DNA of 56,631 nucleotides from Archangium sp. (GCA_030681645.1 JAUXRX010000058.1:1-56631); one strand, 5' to 3'. Positions 48,348 to 56,631 are shown, counted from the first letter of the stretch. The notes: a model not told the origin generated them from the letters alone. Numbers and translations: made by a program.

Positions 48348-48749
48348 ATGGCCCCCTCGTCGCAGTGCGCCACGCACCAGCAGCCTGCGCGCCAGGCGTG
48401 CACGAGATGCGGCAGCTTCCTGTGCGAGCAGTGCCAGATCTCCTCGGCCGGTTGGTGTGGGCCCTGTTGGGAGCGCGCCGCGCCACTGCGTGCACTTCGT
48501 GATTCCGTGCAGCTGTGGGCTTACGCCAGCCTGGGCCTCCCCGTTCTCGGCGCCATCGCCACCTGGAAACTCGGGACCCCGGGGCTCCTCTTGTCGCTGG
48601 TCCTCGTCCCGGCCGGCGCCGTCATCGCGCTGGTGACGACGGTGCGCTCGCGCCGTCACGGCTTCGGCGAATTCTACGCGCACACCGTCACCGGCCTGCT
48701 GGTGGCCGCGCTGATGGGGCTGGTCTGGGTGCTCGCGATGGTGCGTTGA
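48348..48749 (+). CDS. B-box-like zinc-finger membrane protein
   Basis: A 133-residue protein from ATG 48348. The N-terminal ~40 residues hold a zinc-binding pattern (CATH ... CTRCGSFLCEQC ... CGPC) like the B-box or RING-type heads found on many myxobacterial membrane proteins. Two TM helices follow (about 55-100) and another near the C terminus (GLLVAALMGLVWVLAMV). Role unknown. Confidence 0.7.
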   Translation: MAPSSQCATHQQPARQACTRCGSFLCEQCQISSAGWCGPCWERAAPLRALRDSVQLWAYASLGLPVLGAIATWKLGTPGLLLSLVLVPAGAVIALVTTVRSRRHGFGEFYAHTVTGLLVAALMGLVWVLAMVR

Positions 48750-48756
48750 GGTCCGT

Positions 48757-48890
48757 TCACTTCACCCGGCGATAGGTGCCCCGCATGAACTCGACCCAGG
48801 TGCCGTCGGGCCGCTGAACGCGGGACGTGAAGGTTCTCGCCGTCGCTGCTGAGCTCGAACGCATGAATAGCAGAGCGCGGTCGCGCCGCC
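48757..48890 (-). pseudogene. Remnant of the 3' end of a lost gene, with a frameshift
   Basis: On the minus strand, one frame gives AIHAFELSSDGENL and the next frame gives TFTSRVQRPDGTWVEFMRG, then TYRRVK and a stop at 48757. Joined, they form a smooth beta-strand-rich protein tail, so a single indel near 48827 split it. No start or upstream part remains. Such a tail is seen in small lipocalin-like or DUF1579-like proteins, but the family is not certain. Confidence 0.45.
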
Positions 48891-48897
48891 GCGGGCG

Positions 48898-49620
48898 CTA
48901 CCAGATTCCGGGGAGCAGCCTGAACCGCGTCTGCTGCGCGTACTCCGGGTACCCGGGCAGCTCACGGTGCAGCGTGCGATCTTCGAGCGCCGTGCGCAGC
49001 ACCAGCAGCGCCGCCATCACCAGCGCTGGAATGAGCCCGTACCGCGAGCCCAGCGCCAGCGGCATGGCGACGATGATGACCAGCACCGCGAGGTACATCG
49101 GGTGGCGCACCAGCGCGTAGGGCCCGGTGGTGATCACGCCGTGGCCGCGGCCGGCGTCGATCTTCACCACCCGCGCGAGGAACGTGTTCTCCCGCATCAC
49201 CAGCCCGACGAAAAAGAACGCCGGCACCTGCACTACCAGGCCCACGAGGCGGACCCACAGCGGCAGCGGCTCGCTCCACCCGAAGCGCACCACGTCGAGG
49301 CCCGGCACGATCATCAGGCTGAGCCCCGCCACCACCATCACGCTCATCACCACCTTGTCCCAGGCCTTCTGTCCCTTCTGCACCGGGCTCGCCTTGAGCC
49401 GCTCGGCGAGCAGGGCGGGATCGTGGCGCGAGAGGTAGAGGCCGATGCCGATGGCGTAGCCCAGGTAGACGGCCGTCAACACCCAGGCTTCCCACCAGCG
49501 CCACGTGCCGGCCGGGACCAGGAACACCAGCGGCAGGAACAGCATGCGCCAGGCGATGCTCAGCCAGCGCGAGAGCTTCGGGGGAGAGACGAGGGTGTGC
49601 TGCTCGAGAGCCTGACTCAT
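48898..49620 (-). CDS. Isoprenylcysteine carboxyl methyltransferase-family membrane protein
   Basis: A 240-residue protein with about five TM helices. The C-terminal ICMT/PEMT signature is clear: GPYALVRHPMYLAVLVII, then LEDRTLHRELPGYPEYAQQ with the terminal RLLPGIW. The family uses S-adenosylmethionine to methylate lipid or small hydrophobic substrates; the bacterial substrate is usually unknown. Confidence 0.83.
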   Translation of the reverse strand: MSQALEQHTLVSPPKLSRWLSIAWRMLFLPLVFLVPAGTWRWWEAWVLTAVYLGYAIGIGLYLSRHDPALLAERLKASPVQKGQKAWDKVVMSVMVVAGLSLMIVPGLDVVRFGWSEPLPLWVRLVGLVVQVPAFFFVGLVMRENTFLARVVKIDAGRGHGVITTGPYALVRHPMYLAVLVIIVAMPLALGSRYGLIPALVMAALLVLRTALEDRTLHRELPGYPEYAQQTRFRLLPGIW

Positions 49621-49675
49621 GAACTCAGCCTCCTGGCCTCAGCCTAAGGAGCCGGACCCGCAGCGCAACCCGCGC

Positions 49676-50269
49676 TCAGTTCGCGTACTTGACCGAGCAG
49701 CCGTAGGCCTTCGTGTCGGCGGTCTTCACCGCGCGGTTGGCGGAGAGCTCGTCCAGCGCGGCCTCGACGTAGTTCACCAACTTGCCGCCCTGCGGCACCT
49801 GGCCCTCTCCGTCGGGCGCGTTGTCGATCGCGCCGCGGTAGACGACCGTTCCCTTCGCGTCGATGACGAAGAGGTGCGGCGTGTTGGTGGCGCCGTACGC
49901 CTTGCCCACCGTGCCGGCCTCGTCGAGCAGCACCGGGTGCTCGAGGGCGAAGGTCTTCACGGCGGCCTTGTTCTTCTCCGCGCCCGCGCCCTGCTTCCCC
50001 GGCGCGCCGGAGTTGATCGCCAGCCACACGATGCCCTTCTTCTGCTGCCGCTTCGCCAGGTCCGCCAGCGAGCCCTTCGTGTGCGAGGCCTTCACGAAGG
50101 GGCACTCAGGGTTGAACCACTCGAGCACCACGGTCTTGCCCTTGAATGAGGCGAGCGAGACGTCCTTGCCGTCGAGGTCCTTCAGGGTGAAGTCGGGCGC
50201 CGGCTTGCCCAGCTCGGCACCGGCGAACGCGGGGACGGCCAGCAGCGTCAGGAGCGCGAGGCTTCTCAT
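49676..50269 (-). CDS. Exported redoxin (TlpA/AhpC-like) protein
   Basis: A 197-residue protein with a signal peptide (ALLTLLAVPAFAGA). The thioredoxin-like fold has a single active Cys56 in WFNPECPFVK, the Cys-Pro-Phe motif of a peroxiredoxin-like subgroup rather than the CxxC of TlpA. A second Cys lies near the C terminus (YGCSVKY). ATG 50269 overlaps the cstA stop codon (ATGA), so it is coupled to that gene. Periplasmic thiol or peroxide chemistry is likely. Confidence 0.78.
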   Translation of the reverse strand: MRSLALLTLLAVPAFAGAELGKPAPDFTLKDLDGKDVSLASFKGKTVVLEWFNPECPFVKASHTKGSLADLAKRQQKKGIVWLAINSGAPGKQGAGAEKNKAAVKTFALEHPVLLDEAGTVGKAYGATNTPHLFVIDAKGTVVYRGAIDNAPDGEGQVPQGGKLVNYVEAALDELSANRAVKTADTKAYGCSVKYAN

Positions 50270-51942
50270 GCGCGTCCGTATAACGGTGCTGGCGCCGGCC
50301 GCAACAGCGCGCGGGCCCCGAGGAACAGCAGGTGCCCCGCGAGCAGCGTCAGCACCAGCGCCACGGCGCCGTTCACCTGCGAGACCCGGGTCGCCGTCGC
50401 CGAGAGCGCTTCCTTCATCTGCAGCACCAACGAGCTCAAGGTCACCACCGACACGAAGATCGTCGGCGCGAGCGTGTACCAGTACTTCTTCCCCTGCCGC
50501 TGCAGCCACACCGACACGCCCATCAGGGACAGCGCCGCCAGCAACTGGTTGCTGGTGCCGAACAACGTCCAGAAGGACCTCCAGCTGCCCGGCGCCGCCA
50601 CCAACAGGAACAGCATCGGCACGCCCACGGTGATCCCGGTCGCCACGAAGCCGCCCACGCGCCCGGTCCACCCGAACAGCTCCTGCAGGATGTAGCGGCC
50701 CAGGCGGGTGGACACGTCGAGCGTGTCGAACACGAAGGTGCTGAAGGCCATCGCGCCGAAGGTGATCGCGAACGCCAGGTGCTGCTGCCCCAGCACCACC
50801 GCGAAGAAGCGGCCCAGCCCGATGCCGTAGATGGTGCCCGCGCCTTTCCCCGCCATCTCGGCGTTCGAGATGATCATCACCGTCGCCAGCGCGATCACCG
50901 CCACGAAGCCCTCCATCAACATCGCGCCGTAGCCGACCGGGTGGCAGTGCGATTCCTTCGCGATCTGCTTGCTGGTGGTGCCGCTGCACACCAGCCCGTG
51001 GAACCCGCTGCACGCGCCGCAGGCGATGGTGACGAAGAGGAAGGGGAAGAGCACGCCGGTCGGGCCGCCCACCGAGAAGCCCTTGAACGCCGGCTGCTGA
51101 ATGTCGAAGCCGCCGAAGAAGAGGCCCACCACGCCGACCGCGAGCGCGAGGTAGAGCACGAAGCCACCCAGGTAACCGCGGGGCTGCAGCAACAGCCACA
51201 CCGGCGCGAGCGAGGCGATGAAGCAGTACCCGAGGATCAGCAGGCCCCACGCGGTGGGCCCCAGCGTCACCAGCGTCGACAGCTTCGTGCCCAGCCACAC
51301 CACGCCCAGGGTCGCCGGCACGAAGATGATCGTCTGCAACCACAGCTTCGGCTTCACGTACTTCTCCACCAGGCCCATCAGCAGCGCCAGCAGCAGGTAC
51401 ATGGTGCTCGCCGCCGCCACCGCCCCGCCGGGGTGGAAGTCGAAGGTGAGGCCCGCAAGCTCAGGGTCGCCCTGCACGAAGGTCGAGGCGGTGACGTCGG
51501 TGAAGGCGACGATCACGTAGACGAGCGCGACCCAGATGAAGATCAGCATCGCAGTGCCCGCGCGGGGCCCCAGCTGCAGCTTCACCACCTCGGCGATCGA
51601 CTTCGCGTCGTGCCGCACCGACGCCACCAGCGTCGACAGGTCGTGCACCGCGCCGATGAAGACCACCCCGATGCTGATCCACACCAGCGCGGGCAGCCAG
51701 CCGAACTGCTGCGCCGCGAGAATGGGCCCGGCGATCGGGCCCGCAGCGGCGATCGCCGAGAAGTGCTGGCCCAGCAGGTAGAACGGCCGCGTGGGGATGA
51801 AGTCCACCCCGTCGGAATGCCGCGTCGCCGGCGTGGGGGCGCTGTCGTCGAGCGCGTACTGCCTGGCCACGAAGCCGCCGTAGAGCCGGTAGCCGAAGAA
51901 GAGCCCGGCCAGCATCACCGTGGCGATCAGGGGTAGTGACAT
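50266..51942 (-). CDS. cstA: Carbon starvation protein CstA-family transporter
   Basis: A 558-residue membrane protein with roughly 14-16 TM helices. CstA family phrases are visible: GPIAGPILAAQQFGWLPALV, HDLSTLVASVRHDAKSIAEV, CGACSGFHGLVCSGTTSKQI. CstA-type proteins take up peptides or pyruvate under carbon limitation. This version is shorter than E. coli CstA (~700) but usual for the two-domain PF02554 / C-terminal form. A GC-rich hairpin lies just upstream. Confidence 0.88.
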   Translation of the reverse strand: MSLPLIATVMLAGLFFGYRLYGGFVARQYALDDSAPTPATRHSDGVDFIPTRPFYLLGQHFSAIAAAGPIAGPILAAQQFGWLPALVWISIGVVFIGAVHDLSTLVASVRHDAKSIAEVVKLQLGPRAGTAMLIFIWVALVYVIVAFTDVTASTFVQGDPELAGLTFDFHPGGAVAAASTMYLLLALLMGLVEKYVKPKLWLQTIIFVPATLGVVWLGTKLSTLVTLGPTAWGLLILGYCFIASLAPVWLLLQPRGYLGGFVLYLALAVGVVGLFFGGFDIQQPAFKGFSVGGPTGVLFPFLFVTIACGACSGFHGLVCSGTTSKQIAKESHCHPVGYGAMLMEGFVAVIALATVMIISNAEMAGKGAGTIYGIGLGRFFAVVLGQQHLAFAITFGAMAFSTFVFDTLDVSTRLGRYILQELFGWTGRVGGFVATGITVGVPMLFLLVAAPGSWRSFWTLFGTSNQLLAALSLMGVSVWLQRQGKKYWYTLAPTIFVSVVTLSSLVLQMKEALSATATRVSQVNGAVALVLTLLAGHLLFLGARALLRPAPAPLYGRA

Positions 51943-51957
51943 GGGTTGGTTCGCCCT

Positions 51958-51972
51958 CTCCCCCTCGGGGAG
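51958..51972 (-). other. Short GC-rich hairpin upstream of cstA
   Basis: CTCCCC and GGGGAG (51958-51963 / 51967-51972) pair with a 3-nt loop in the 40-bp gap before the cstA start codon. There is no T-run, so it is not a standard terminator. It could be a decayed LTPALSP-type repeat or a leader structure. Confidence 0.3.
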
Positions 51973-51982
51973 CGCGAGACGA

Positions 51983-52753
51983 TTACTTCGCGGGAGGGCG
52001 CATCGACTCGGCCATCGACTTCTGCGCGTAGTCCTTCGGCAGCTCGAAGTTCGCGGCAGCCACCGCCGTCTTCGAGAACGACTTGAGCGTCACCTCGCTC
52101 GTCACCTGGCCCTGCGCATTCACGTGCGTGCGCCACACCGGGTAGCCCGGCGCCGTGTCGCTCGCCTCGAAGGCCGCCGTGCCCATCGGGTTCATCTGCG
52201 CCGGCATCGCCTTGAGCATGACGCTCTTGAACTCGTCGGCGCTCATGCCGAGGTCCTTCCACGAGGCGAAGCACCCTTCACCCGAAGGCAGGCCATCGCG
52301 CTTGATCGTGTAGTCCTGGCACGCGTAGCCGGCCACCTTGCGCGGGGGCGTCTTCTTCTTCTCGTAGGCGAAGGCGATCGGCTTCGGGTCGACCTGCGCC
52401 AGCAGGCCGCTCTCCATGCGGGCGCGCTGCTCGGGCGGCAGCTTCGCCAGCTGCGCCTGCAGCTGCGCGCGGAGCACCGCCTGCTTCTCTTCCAGTTCCT
52501 TGCTGTCCTGCTCGGTGATCACCAGCACCGTCTTCTTCGGGTGATCGATGATGAACAGCTTCTTCTGCTCGCCATCGCGCATCATCGTGCGGTTCGGCGC
52601 GTCGGGCTCTTTCATCTCGAAGAACGCCTTCGCGCCCTTCGCGGACAACGTGACGGTGCGCGTCTTACCCATCGCGACGGTCTCGTTCACCAGGGTGAGA
52701 TCGGCGAGCGCGATGGAAGAGAGGTAGAGGACGGCGGTGAGGACGAGGCGCAT
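51983..52753 (-). CDS. Secreted DUF4412-like protein
   Basis: A 256-residue protein with a signal peptide (LVLTAVLYLSSIALA). The mature part is beta-rich early (LTLVNETVAMGKTRTVTLSA), has a helical Gln/Leu-rich middle (~85-125), and two Cys (YACQDYT, EGCFAS) likely in a disulfide. This is the pattern of DUF4412-type periplasmic proteins, possibly lipid- or lipoprotein-binding. It follows thioredoxin by 9 bp. Confidence 0.65.
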   Translation of the reverse strand: MRLVLTAVLYLSSIALADLTLVNETVAMGKTRTVTLSAKGAKAFFEMKEPDAPNRTMMRDGEQKKLFIIDHPKKTVLVITEQDSKELEEKQAVLRAQLQAQLAKLPPEQRARMESGLLAQVDPKPIAFAYEKKKTPPRKVAGYACQDYTIKRDGLPSGEGCFASWKDLGMSADEFKSVMLKAMPAQMNPMGTAAFEASDTAPGYPVWRTHVNAQGQVTSEVTLKSFSKTAVAAANFELPKDYAQKSMAESMRPPAK

Positions 52754-52762
52754 GGCGCCTTA

Positions 52763-53146
52763 TTACCCCTTGGCGGCCTGCTTTGCCTGCGCTGCGGCGA
52801 CTTCGTCCTTCACCTTTTCCATGTCGATGCCGCGGACCTGCTCGATCACCTTCTCGAAGGCCTCGGCCGGCAGGGCGCCCGCGTTCTGCCCGAGCATGAT
52901 GCCGTCGCGGAAGATGGCCAGAGTGGGGATGCCGCGGATCTCGAAGGCCGCCGCGAGCCCCTTTTCCTTCTCGGTGTCGACCTTCGCGAAGGTGATGTCG
53001 GCGTGCTTCACCGCCGCCCCTTCGAAGGTGGGCGCGAACGCCCGGCACGGCCCGCACCACGCGGCCCAGAAGTCGATGAAGAGGATCCCGCCCTTCTTCA
53101 GGGTGTCTTCGAAGTTCGCTTCGGTCAGCTCGAGCGTGGCCGGCAT
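52763..53146 (-). CDS. trxA: Thioredoxin
   Basis: A 127-residue protein with the active site WCGPC (C31, C34) in FIDFWAAWCGPCRAF, and the cis-Pro in GIPTLAIF. ATG 53146 fits the usual N terminus. A C-terminal tail of ~20 residues (Ala/Lys-rich) goes beyond the common ~105-residue form. It reduces protein disulfides. Other thiol proteins nearby are the redoxin at 49676 and the DUF4412-like protein. Confidence 0.88.
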   Translation of the reverse strand: MPATLELTEANFEDTLKKGGILFIDFWAAWCGPCRAFAPTFEGAAVKHADITFAKVDTEKEKGLAAAFEIRGIPTLAIFRDGIMLGQNAGALPAEAFEKVIEQVRGIDMEKVKDEVAAAQAKQAAKG

Positions 53147-53238
53147 GGTGGGGGTTCTCCCGGGGGTTGAAGGTGGGTGGGGCATCTAACCGCTCCTGTT
53201 CCTGTGAGCCAGCCAGCCCGCTGGGGATTCGGACAGCC

Positions 53239-54624
53239 TCAGTGCGCGGGGACGGCCCCGTCGACGAGCTCGATCTTCCGCCAACTGCCTGCCTGGAAGC
53301 GGAGGAACACCACCGCCGCCAGCAGCGCGAGGTAGGCCACCAGCCAGAAGGTCGCCCCCACGTCGCCCCAGCCCAGGTACTTCACCGAATAGAAGCTGCC
53401 CGGCACGAACACCAGCCAGGCCACGGCGATGCGCGCGGCCATGGGGAAGAGCGTGTCGCCCGCACCGCGCAGCGCCTCGGCCATCGTCATGCCGACGGCG
53501 TCGAACACCTGCCACGCCGCCGAGATCATCAACATGCGCGTGCCGATGAGCATCACCTGCTCGGCCCCGTCGCCCTTCGCGAAGGGCGCCATGAGGATCG
53601 CGGGAATGAGCAGGCACAGCAGGCCCACGCTGCACTGCCACACCAGGGCCGTGCCCGCGGTGAGCTTCACCACCCCGGGCACCTCGTCCTTCTTGCCCGC
53701 GCCGATGGCCTGCCCCACCAGGATGGCGCCCGCGCTCGCGAGCCCGAAGGCGGGCATGAAGCTCACCGAGTTGAGCGACATCACCGACTGCATCGCCGCC
53801 AGCGCCGCGGTGCCCAGGCCGCCCACCACCACGTTGGTGAAGAACACGTAGGCGCCGAAATCGAAGAGCCAGTTGAAGCCCGAGGGCAGGCCGAAGCGCA
53901 GCATGCGGCCGAACTCCGAGAGCTGGAGCTTCACCTTTGCCTCGGGTTTCCCCTCGCGCAGGAAGAAGAAGAAGAAGCCCGCGAAGGCCACCACCGTCGA
54001 CAACGTGCTGGCCAGCGCCGCGCCCGACACGCCCAGCGCCTGGAACCCGAGGTGCCCGTCGATGAGCAGCCAGTTGCCGAGCACGTTGAGCACCATGGCG
54101 GCGAGGTTGGCCATCATGCCCGGCCGGGTGCGGCCCACGCCGCCGTAGTAGTTCGCCAGCGCCTCGATGCCGATCGACGCGCCCGCCGAGAGCAGGCGGA
54201 TGCGCATGTAGTCTGCCATCAGCCGGCGCACGTCGTCCGAGTAGGGAAGGAGCCGGAGCACGTCGTCGATGAAGGGGCGCGACACCAGCGAGAGCACCAG
54301 CGTCAGCACCGCCACCATCAGCCCGTACCAGCCATAGCGGCGCGCGCCCGCGAGATCGCCCTTGCCGAAGAACTGGCTGGCGAAGCTCGAGACGATGAAG
54401 GTGATGCCCATCGGCAGAATGAGCACCGTGTACGAGTTGAGCCCTCCGGTGGCCGTCGCCGCCAGCGCCGCGGCTCCGAGGTGCGCCACCATCAACGTGT
54501 CCGACAGGCCGATGATGGTCTGGCTGGCGCGGCCGACGATGATGGGCCACGCCAGCGTCAGCAGCGTGCGCAGCGTGGCAGGAGGTGTTGGGGCTTCCAC
54601 GGCGCGGTCCGACGCGGGCTTCAA
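53239..54624 (-). CDS. MATE-family multidrug/organic cation exporter
   Basis: A 461-residue protein with about 12 TM helices in two similar halves. MATE phrases include LAWPIIVGRASQTIIGLSDT near the N terminus and GVGRTRPGMMANLAAMVLNV near the middle. The second half opens with ALAAMQSVMSLNSVSFMPAF. It exports cationic drugs or metabolites in exchange for H+ or Na+. It is divergent from the next lipoprotein gene. Confidence 0.88.
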   Translation of the reverse strand: MKPASDRAVEAPTPPATLRTLLTLAWPIIVGRASQTIIGLSDTLMVAHLGAAALAATATGGLNSYTVLILPMGITFIVSSFASQFFGKGDLAGARRYGWYGLMVAVLTLVLSLVSRPFIDDVLRLLPYSDDVRRLMADYMRIRLLSAGASIGIEALANYYGGVGRTRPGMMANLAAMVLNVLGNWLLIDGHLGFQALGVSGAALASTLSTVVAFAGFFFFFLREGKPEAKVKLQLSEFGRMLRFGLPSGFNWLFDFGAYVFFTNVVVGGLGTAALAAMQSVMSLNSVSFMPAFGLASAGAILVGQAIGAGKKDEVPGVVKLTAGTALVWQCSVGLLCLLIPAILMAPFAKGDGAEQVMLIGTRMLMISAAWQVFDAVGMTMAEALRGAGDTLFPMAARIAVAWLVFVPGSFYSVKYLGWGDVGATFWLVAYLALLAAVVFLRFQAGSWRKIELVDGAVPAH

Positions 54625-54767
54625 GCACGACTGACCTGCACTGTCCCGCTCCCCGCCCTCCCGGCGTTTCTGACGTTTTTCAGTGACCGGGGCGCCTTGC
54701 CTCAGGTCAACTCACTGAATTGCCTGCTGTGATTTCTGTGGGGCCACCGTTGTCGGGAGGGGAAAAC

Positions 54768-56072
54768 ATGAACGGGTTCAAAGGGTTCGTTGTCGCAGTG
54801 CTGTCGCTGGCGGTCCTTTCGGGCTGCAACTGCGGGCCGGGGCCTGCTGCGCCAGCAGGGTTCAGCCAGGTGCATGCCGGTGCCGACGCCGAAGACGGGC
54901 TCCACGTCTCGCTCGTGCTCGACAAGGACGACCAGCCGATGATCGCCTTCCTCAAGGTCGACGCGGCGAGCCCGGCGAACAACGCGGTGTACTTCACGCG
55001 CTACGACGGCACCGCGTGGAAGGCGCCGGTCGTGGTGGCCGCGAGCGTGGGCCGCGTGGACAGCAACCCCACCATGCAGCAGGTGTGGCTGGCGCGCGAC
55101 GCGAGCACCGGCCGGCTCGGGGTGGCGTTTCAGAAGTTCGAGGCGTTCTGCGTGGGCTCGAACAACGAGACCACGGTGCACGTGAGCTTCTCCACCGACC
55201 AGGGCGCGACGTGGAGCACCTCCGAGCGCGTGAGCGAGGCGAAGTACACCCGCAACGACCCCGTCAACGGCGTGGAGGTGTGCAACACCACTTCGCCCCG
55301 CATCGCCATGGCCAACGGCACGGTGCACGTGGCGTGGGCCGCGGACGCCGGCGAGCAGGACGGCATCGGCTTCCTCCACGGCTACTACTACGCGTCGTCC
55401 ACCGCCGCCGGCACGTGGACTCGCACGCTCCTGCCTCACGTCGGTGACGACGGCCGCAAGGGGCGCACCGGGCTGAGCCTCGCGCTCGACTCGACCGGCG
55501 CCCCGGCCGTGGCGTACCTGATGTTGTCGATGGGCGCGCCGGTGCCCAACAACACCGCCATCGTGTACGTGCGGCCGGGCGGCGCGGCGGTGCGCGTGAC
55601 TGACTCGGCCAACATCCAGAACGACGCGCCCCAGGTGACGCTCGCCTTCGACGGCACGAAGCCGCGCGTCGCGGCCCTGCTCAGCCGGCCCGCGGCGCCC
55701 CAGGCGACCTGGGTGTTCCGCTCGGACGACGGCGCGGCCTTCAGCGAGGCGCGCGTGCCCGACGACGCGGAAGACAAGGGTGGGCGGTACCTCGATCTCA
55801 TGTTCCAGGGCGGCAAGGGCGTGCTCGCCTCGGAGTTCGGCAGCAGCGGCACCGCCGGTCAGTGCGGAGGGCCCAAGCTCTCGCGCTCGTCAGACGCGGC
55901 GGCGTGGACGACCTGCGGCGCCGACGACAAGACCCACCAGTTCCTCGGCAGCTACGTCTCGGCCGAGCTCGCGAGCAACGGGAAGATCGTGATGGCCTTC
56001 CACACGGTCAACGCAGACACCGCTTCGCCGAGCCGGTTTGGCAGAGGCATCGTGCTCTGGCGCGAGCCCTGA
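54768..56072 (+). CDS. Lipoprotein with sialidase-like (BNR) propeller
   Basis: A 434-residue protein. ATG 54768 has GGGAGGGG upstream and begins a lipoprotein signal (lipobox LSGC). An Asp-box, STDQGATWS, is present near residue 146. Further YFTRYDGTAWKAPVVV and WVFRSDDGAAFSEA phrases give the blade rhythm of a BNR/sialidase-like propeller. The catalytic Arg triad of true sialidases is not evident, so it may bind rather than cleave glycans. Confidence 0.75.
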   Translation: MNGFKGFVVAVLSLAVLSGCNCGPGPAAPAGFSQVHAGADAEDGLHVSLVLDKDDQPMIAFLKVDAASPANNAVYFTRYDGTAWKAPVVVAASVGRVDSNPTMQQVWLARDASTGRLGVAFQKFEAFCVGSNNETTVHVSFSTDQGATWSTSERVSEAKYTRNDPVNGVEVCNTTSPRIAMANGTVHVAWAADAGEQDGIGFLHGYYYASSTAAGTWTRTLLPHVGDDGRKGRTGLSLALDSTGAPAVAYLMLSMGAPVPNNTAIVYVRPGGAAVRVTDSANIQNDAPQVTLAFDGTKPRVAALLSRPAAPQATWVFRSDDGAAFSEARVPDDAEDKGGRYLDLMFQGGKGVLASEFGSSGTAGQCGGPKLSRSSDAAAWTTCGADDKTHQFLGSYVSAELASNGKIVMAFHTVNADTASPSRFGRGIVLWREP

Positions 56073-56084
56073 CGCGAAGCGCGG

Positions 56085-56631
56085 TTACTGACAGACCCCG
56101 TACTCCGGTTGTTGCACGATCGACGTGCAGGCGCCGCCATCAGGGCACGTCAGCCCACCGTCGGGATTGCACAGCAGCAGGCAGGCCGTGACGCTCATCA
56201 TGAGCTGAGTGCAGATTCTGTTCGGCGGGCAGTGAGGGAAGTTCATGCACATGCCTCCGTCGGCCGGTGGTGTGTGCACCTGGCAGGTCCATGCGTCAGG
56301 CGCGTCGGGGTAGCAGCCGAGCTGGGGACCGCCGCCGTCCCAACAATCATCCGCGAACGGATTGCACAAAGGACCGCTCTGGCCGCCGCCACCTGAGCCT
56401 CCGCCGCTGCCGCCACCGGAGCCTCCGCCGCTGCCGCCACCACCACCGCCGGTGACTCCGCCGCCGCCACCCGTGACTCCGCCGCCGCCACCCGTGACTC
56501 CGCCGCCGCCACCCGTGACTCCGCCGCCGCCACCCGTGACTCCGCCGCCGCCACCCGTGACTCCGCCGCCGCCACCCGTGACTCCGCCACCGCCACCCGT
56601 CACTCCGCCACCGCCACCCGTGACTCCGCCG
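56085..56631 (-). CDS. Cys-rich protein with VTGGGGG linker (partial, N terminus missing)
   Basis: The minus-strand frame runs open to the right edge, so the start lies outside the window. From the edge inward come VTGGGGG repeats, a Gly/Ser run, then a ~105-residue C-terminal domain with 12 Cys (LCNPFADDCWDGG ... CMNFPHCPPNRIC ... CLLLCNPDGGLTC). It is probably a lipoprotein of the same design as those at 31105 and 39597. The Cys domain is not recognised. Confidence 0.7.
   Translation of the reverse strand, partial: GGVTGGGGGVTGGGGGVTGGGGGVTGGGGGVTGGGGGVTGGGGGVTGGGGGVTGGGGGVTGGGGGGSGGGSGGGSGGGSGGGGQSGPLCNPFADDCWDGGGPQLGCYPDAPDAWTCQVHTPPADGGMCMNFPHCPPNRICTQLMMSVTACLLLCNPDGGLTCPDGGACTSIVQQPEYGVCQ
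56451..56631 (-). repeat. 21-bp coding minisatellite (VTGGGGG)
   Basis: Nine GTGACT or GTCACT-containing units with a 21-bp period run to the window edge. They encode the heptad VTGGGGG. The unit is a multiple of three, so slippage changes linker length without a frameshift. Confidence 0.85.

Noticed and set aside
56451..56631. Possible CRISPR or regulatory repeat at the right edge
   Set aside because: The period is 21 bp in frame with a VTGGGGG linker, so it is coding.
1..56631. tRNA, rRNA, riboswitch, insertion sequence or prophage genes
   Set aside because: I looked for clover-leaf arms, conserved rRNA words, transposase and phage motifs and found none I could support.

Overview
This is high-GC DNA from a Myxococcota bacterium, most likely a Myxococcales or Cystobacterineae relative. 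That call rests on several traits seen together: C-terminal cysteine, transmembrane helix and Arg-cluster tails of the MYXO-CTERM kind, many lipoproteins with long Gly/Val-Thr or Asp-Ala-Gly linkers, a CHASE2 adenylate cyclase, and a B-box-like membrane protein. The window is chromosomal and gene-dense. I found no tRNA, rRNA, CRISPR array, transposase or phage module. No gene-free stretch exceeds about 215 bp. The longest is 46665-46876, between two converging genes, and it holds a perfect 36-bp palindrome.

Layout. 1-3000: a secreted-protein tail, then a divergent pair of an exported amidohydrolase and a PHP-domain lipoprotein. 3002-4577: the first ~60 codons of a Ser/Thr kinase, cut off, then five 23-bp direct repeats and a DUF4143-type ATPase. 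4578-10922: a complete tetR / adaptor / RND pump / TolC operon with an operator-like inverted repeat over its promoter. 11025-15474: M48 metallopeptidase, DUF952, unknown protein and GNAT genes. 14425-18451: a CHASE2 adenylate cyclase, an SH3-like protein and a second M48 lipoprotein, ending at a clear terminator. 18507-22234: a membrane protein, cysteine synthase, HAD hydrolase, matrixin-like protease and PLD-like protein. 22406-26973: two lipoproteins, then cytochrome bd oxidase genes cydA and cydB. 27051-34905: a hybrid HPt-REC-EAL signalling protein, an M28 peptidase, EcsC, lipoproteins and an AAA+ ATPase. 34966-39489: a coiled-coil protein, a TonB-C-like lipoprotein, a peroxiredoxin and a membrane FeS oxidoreductase. 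39597-44151: a Cys-rich repeat protein and an aldo/keto reductase fused to a P-loop kinase. 44196-56631: an esterase lipoprotein, a CBS protein, an isoprenylcysteine methyltransferase-like protein, cstA with a redoxin, thioredoxin, a MATE exporter and further lipoproteins.

Many neighbouring genes overlap by ATGA or GTGA, so translational coupling is common. Redox and respiratory functions recur (cytochrome bd, FeS quinone oxidoreductase, peroxiredoxin, thioredoxin, redoxin). So do export and efflux functions (RND, MATE, lipoproteins).

The most unusual content is repetitive DNA. A 77-bp repeat occurs twice, both times in frame inside coding sequence: once in a lipoprotein signal peptide and once in the linker of the reductase-kinase fusion. 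A 26-bp repeat occurs as an inverted pair between cydA and cydB and as a single copy in another signal peptide. There is also the 23-bp iteron block beside the ATPase, and the 36-bp double palindrome. Family names come from motifs read by eye; no database search was run.
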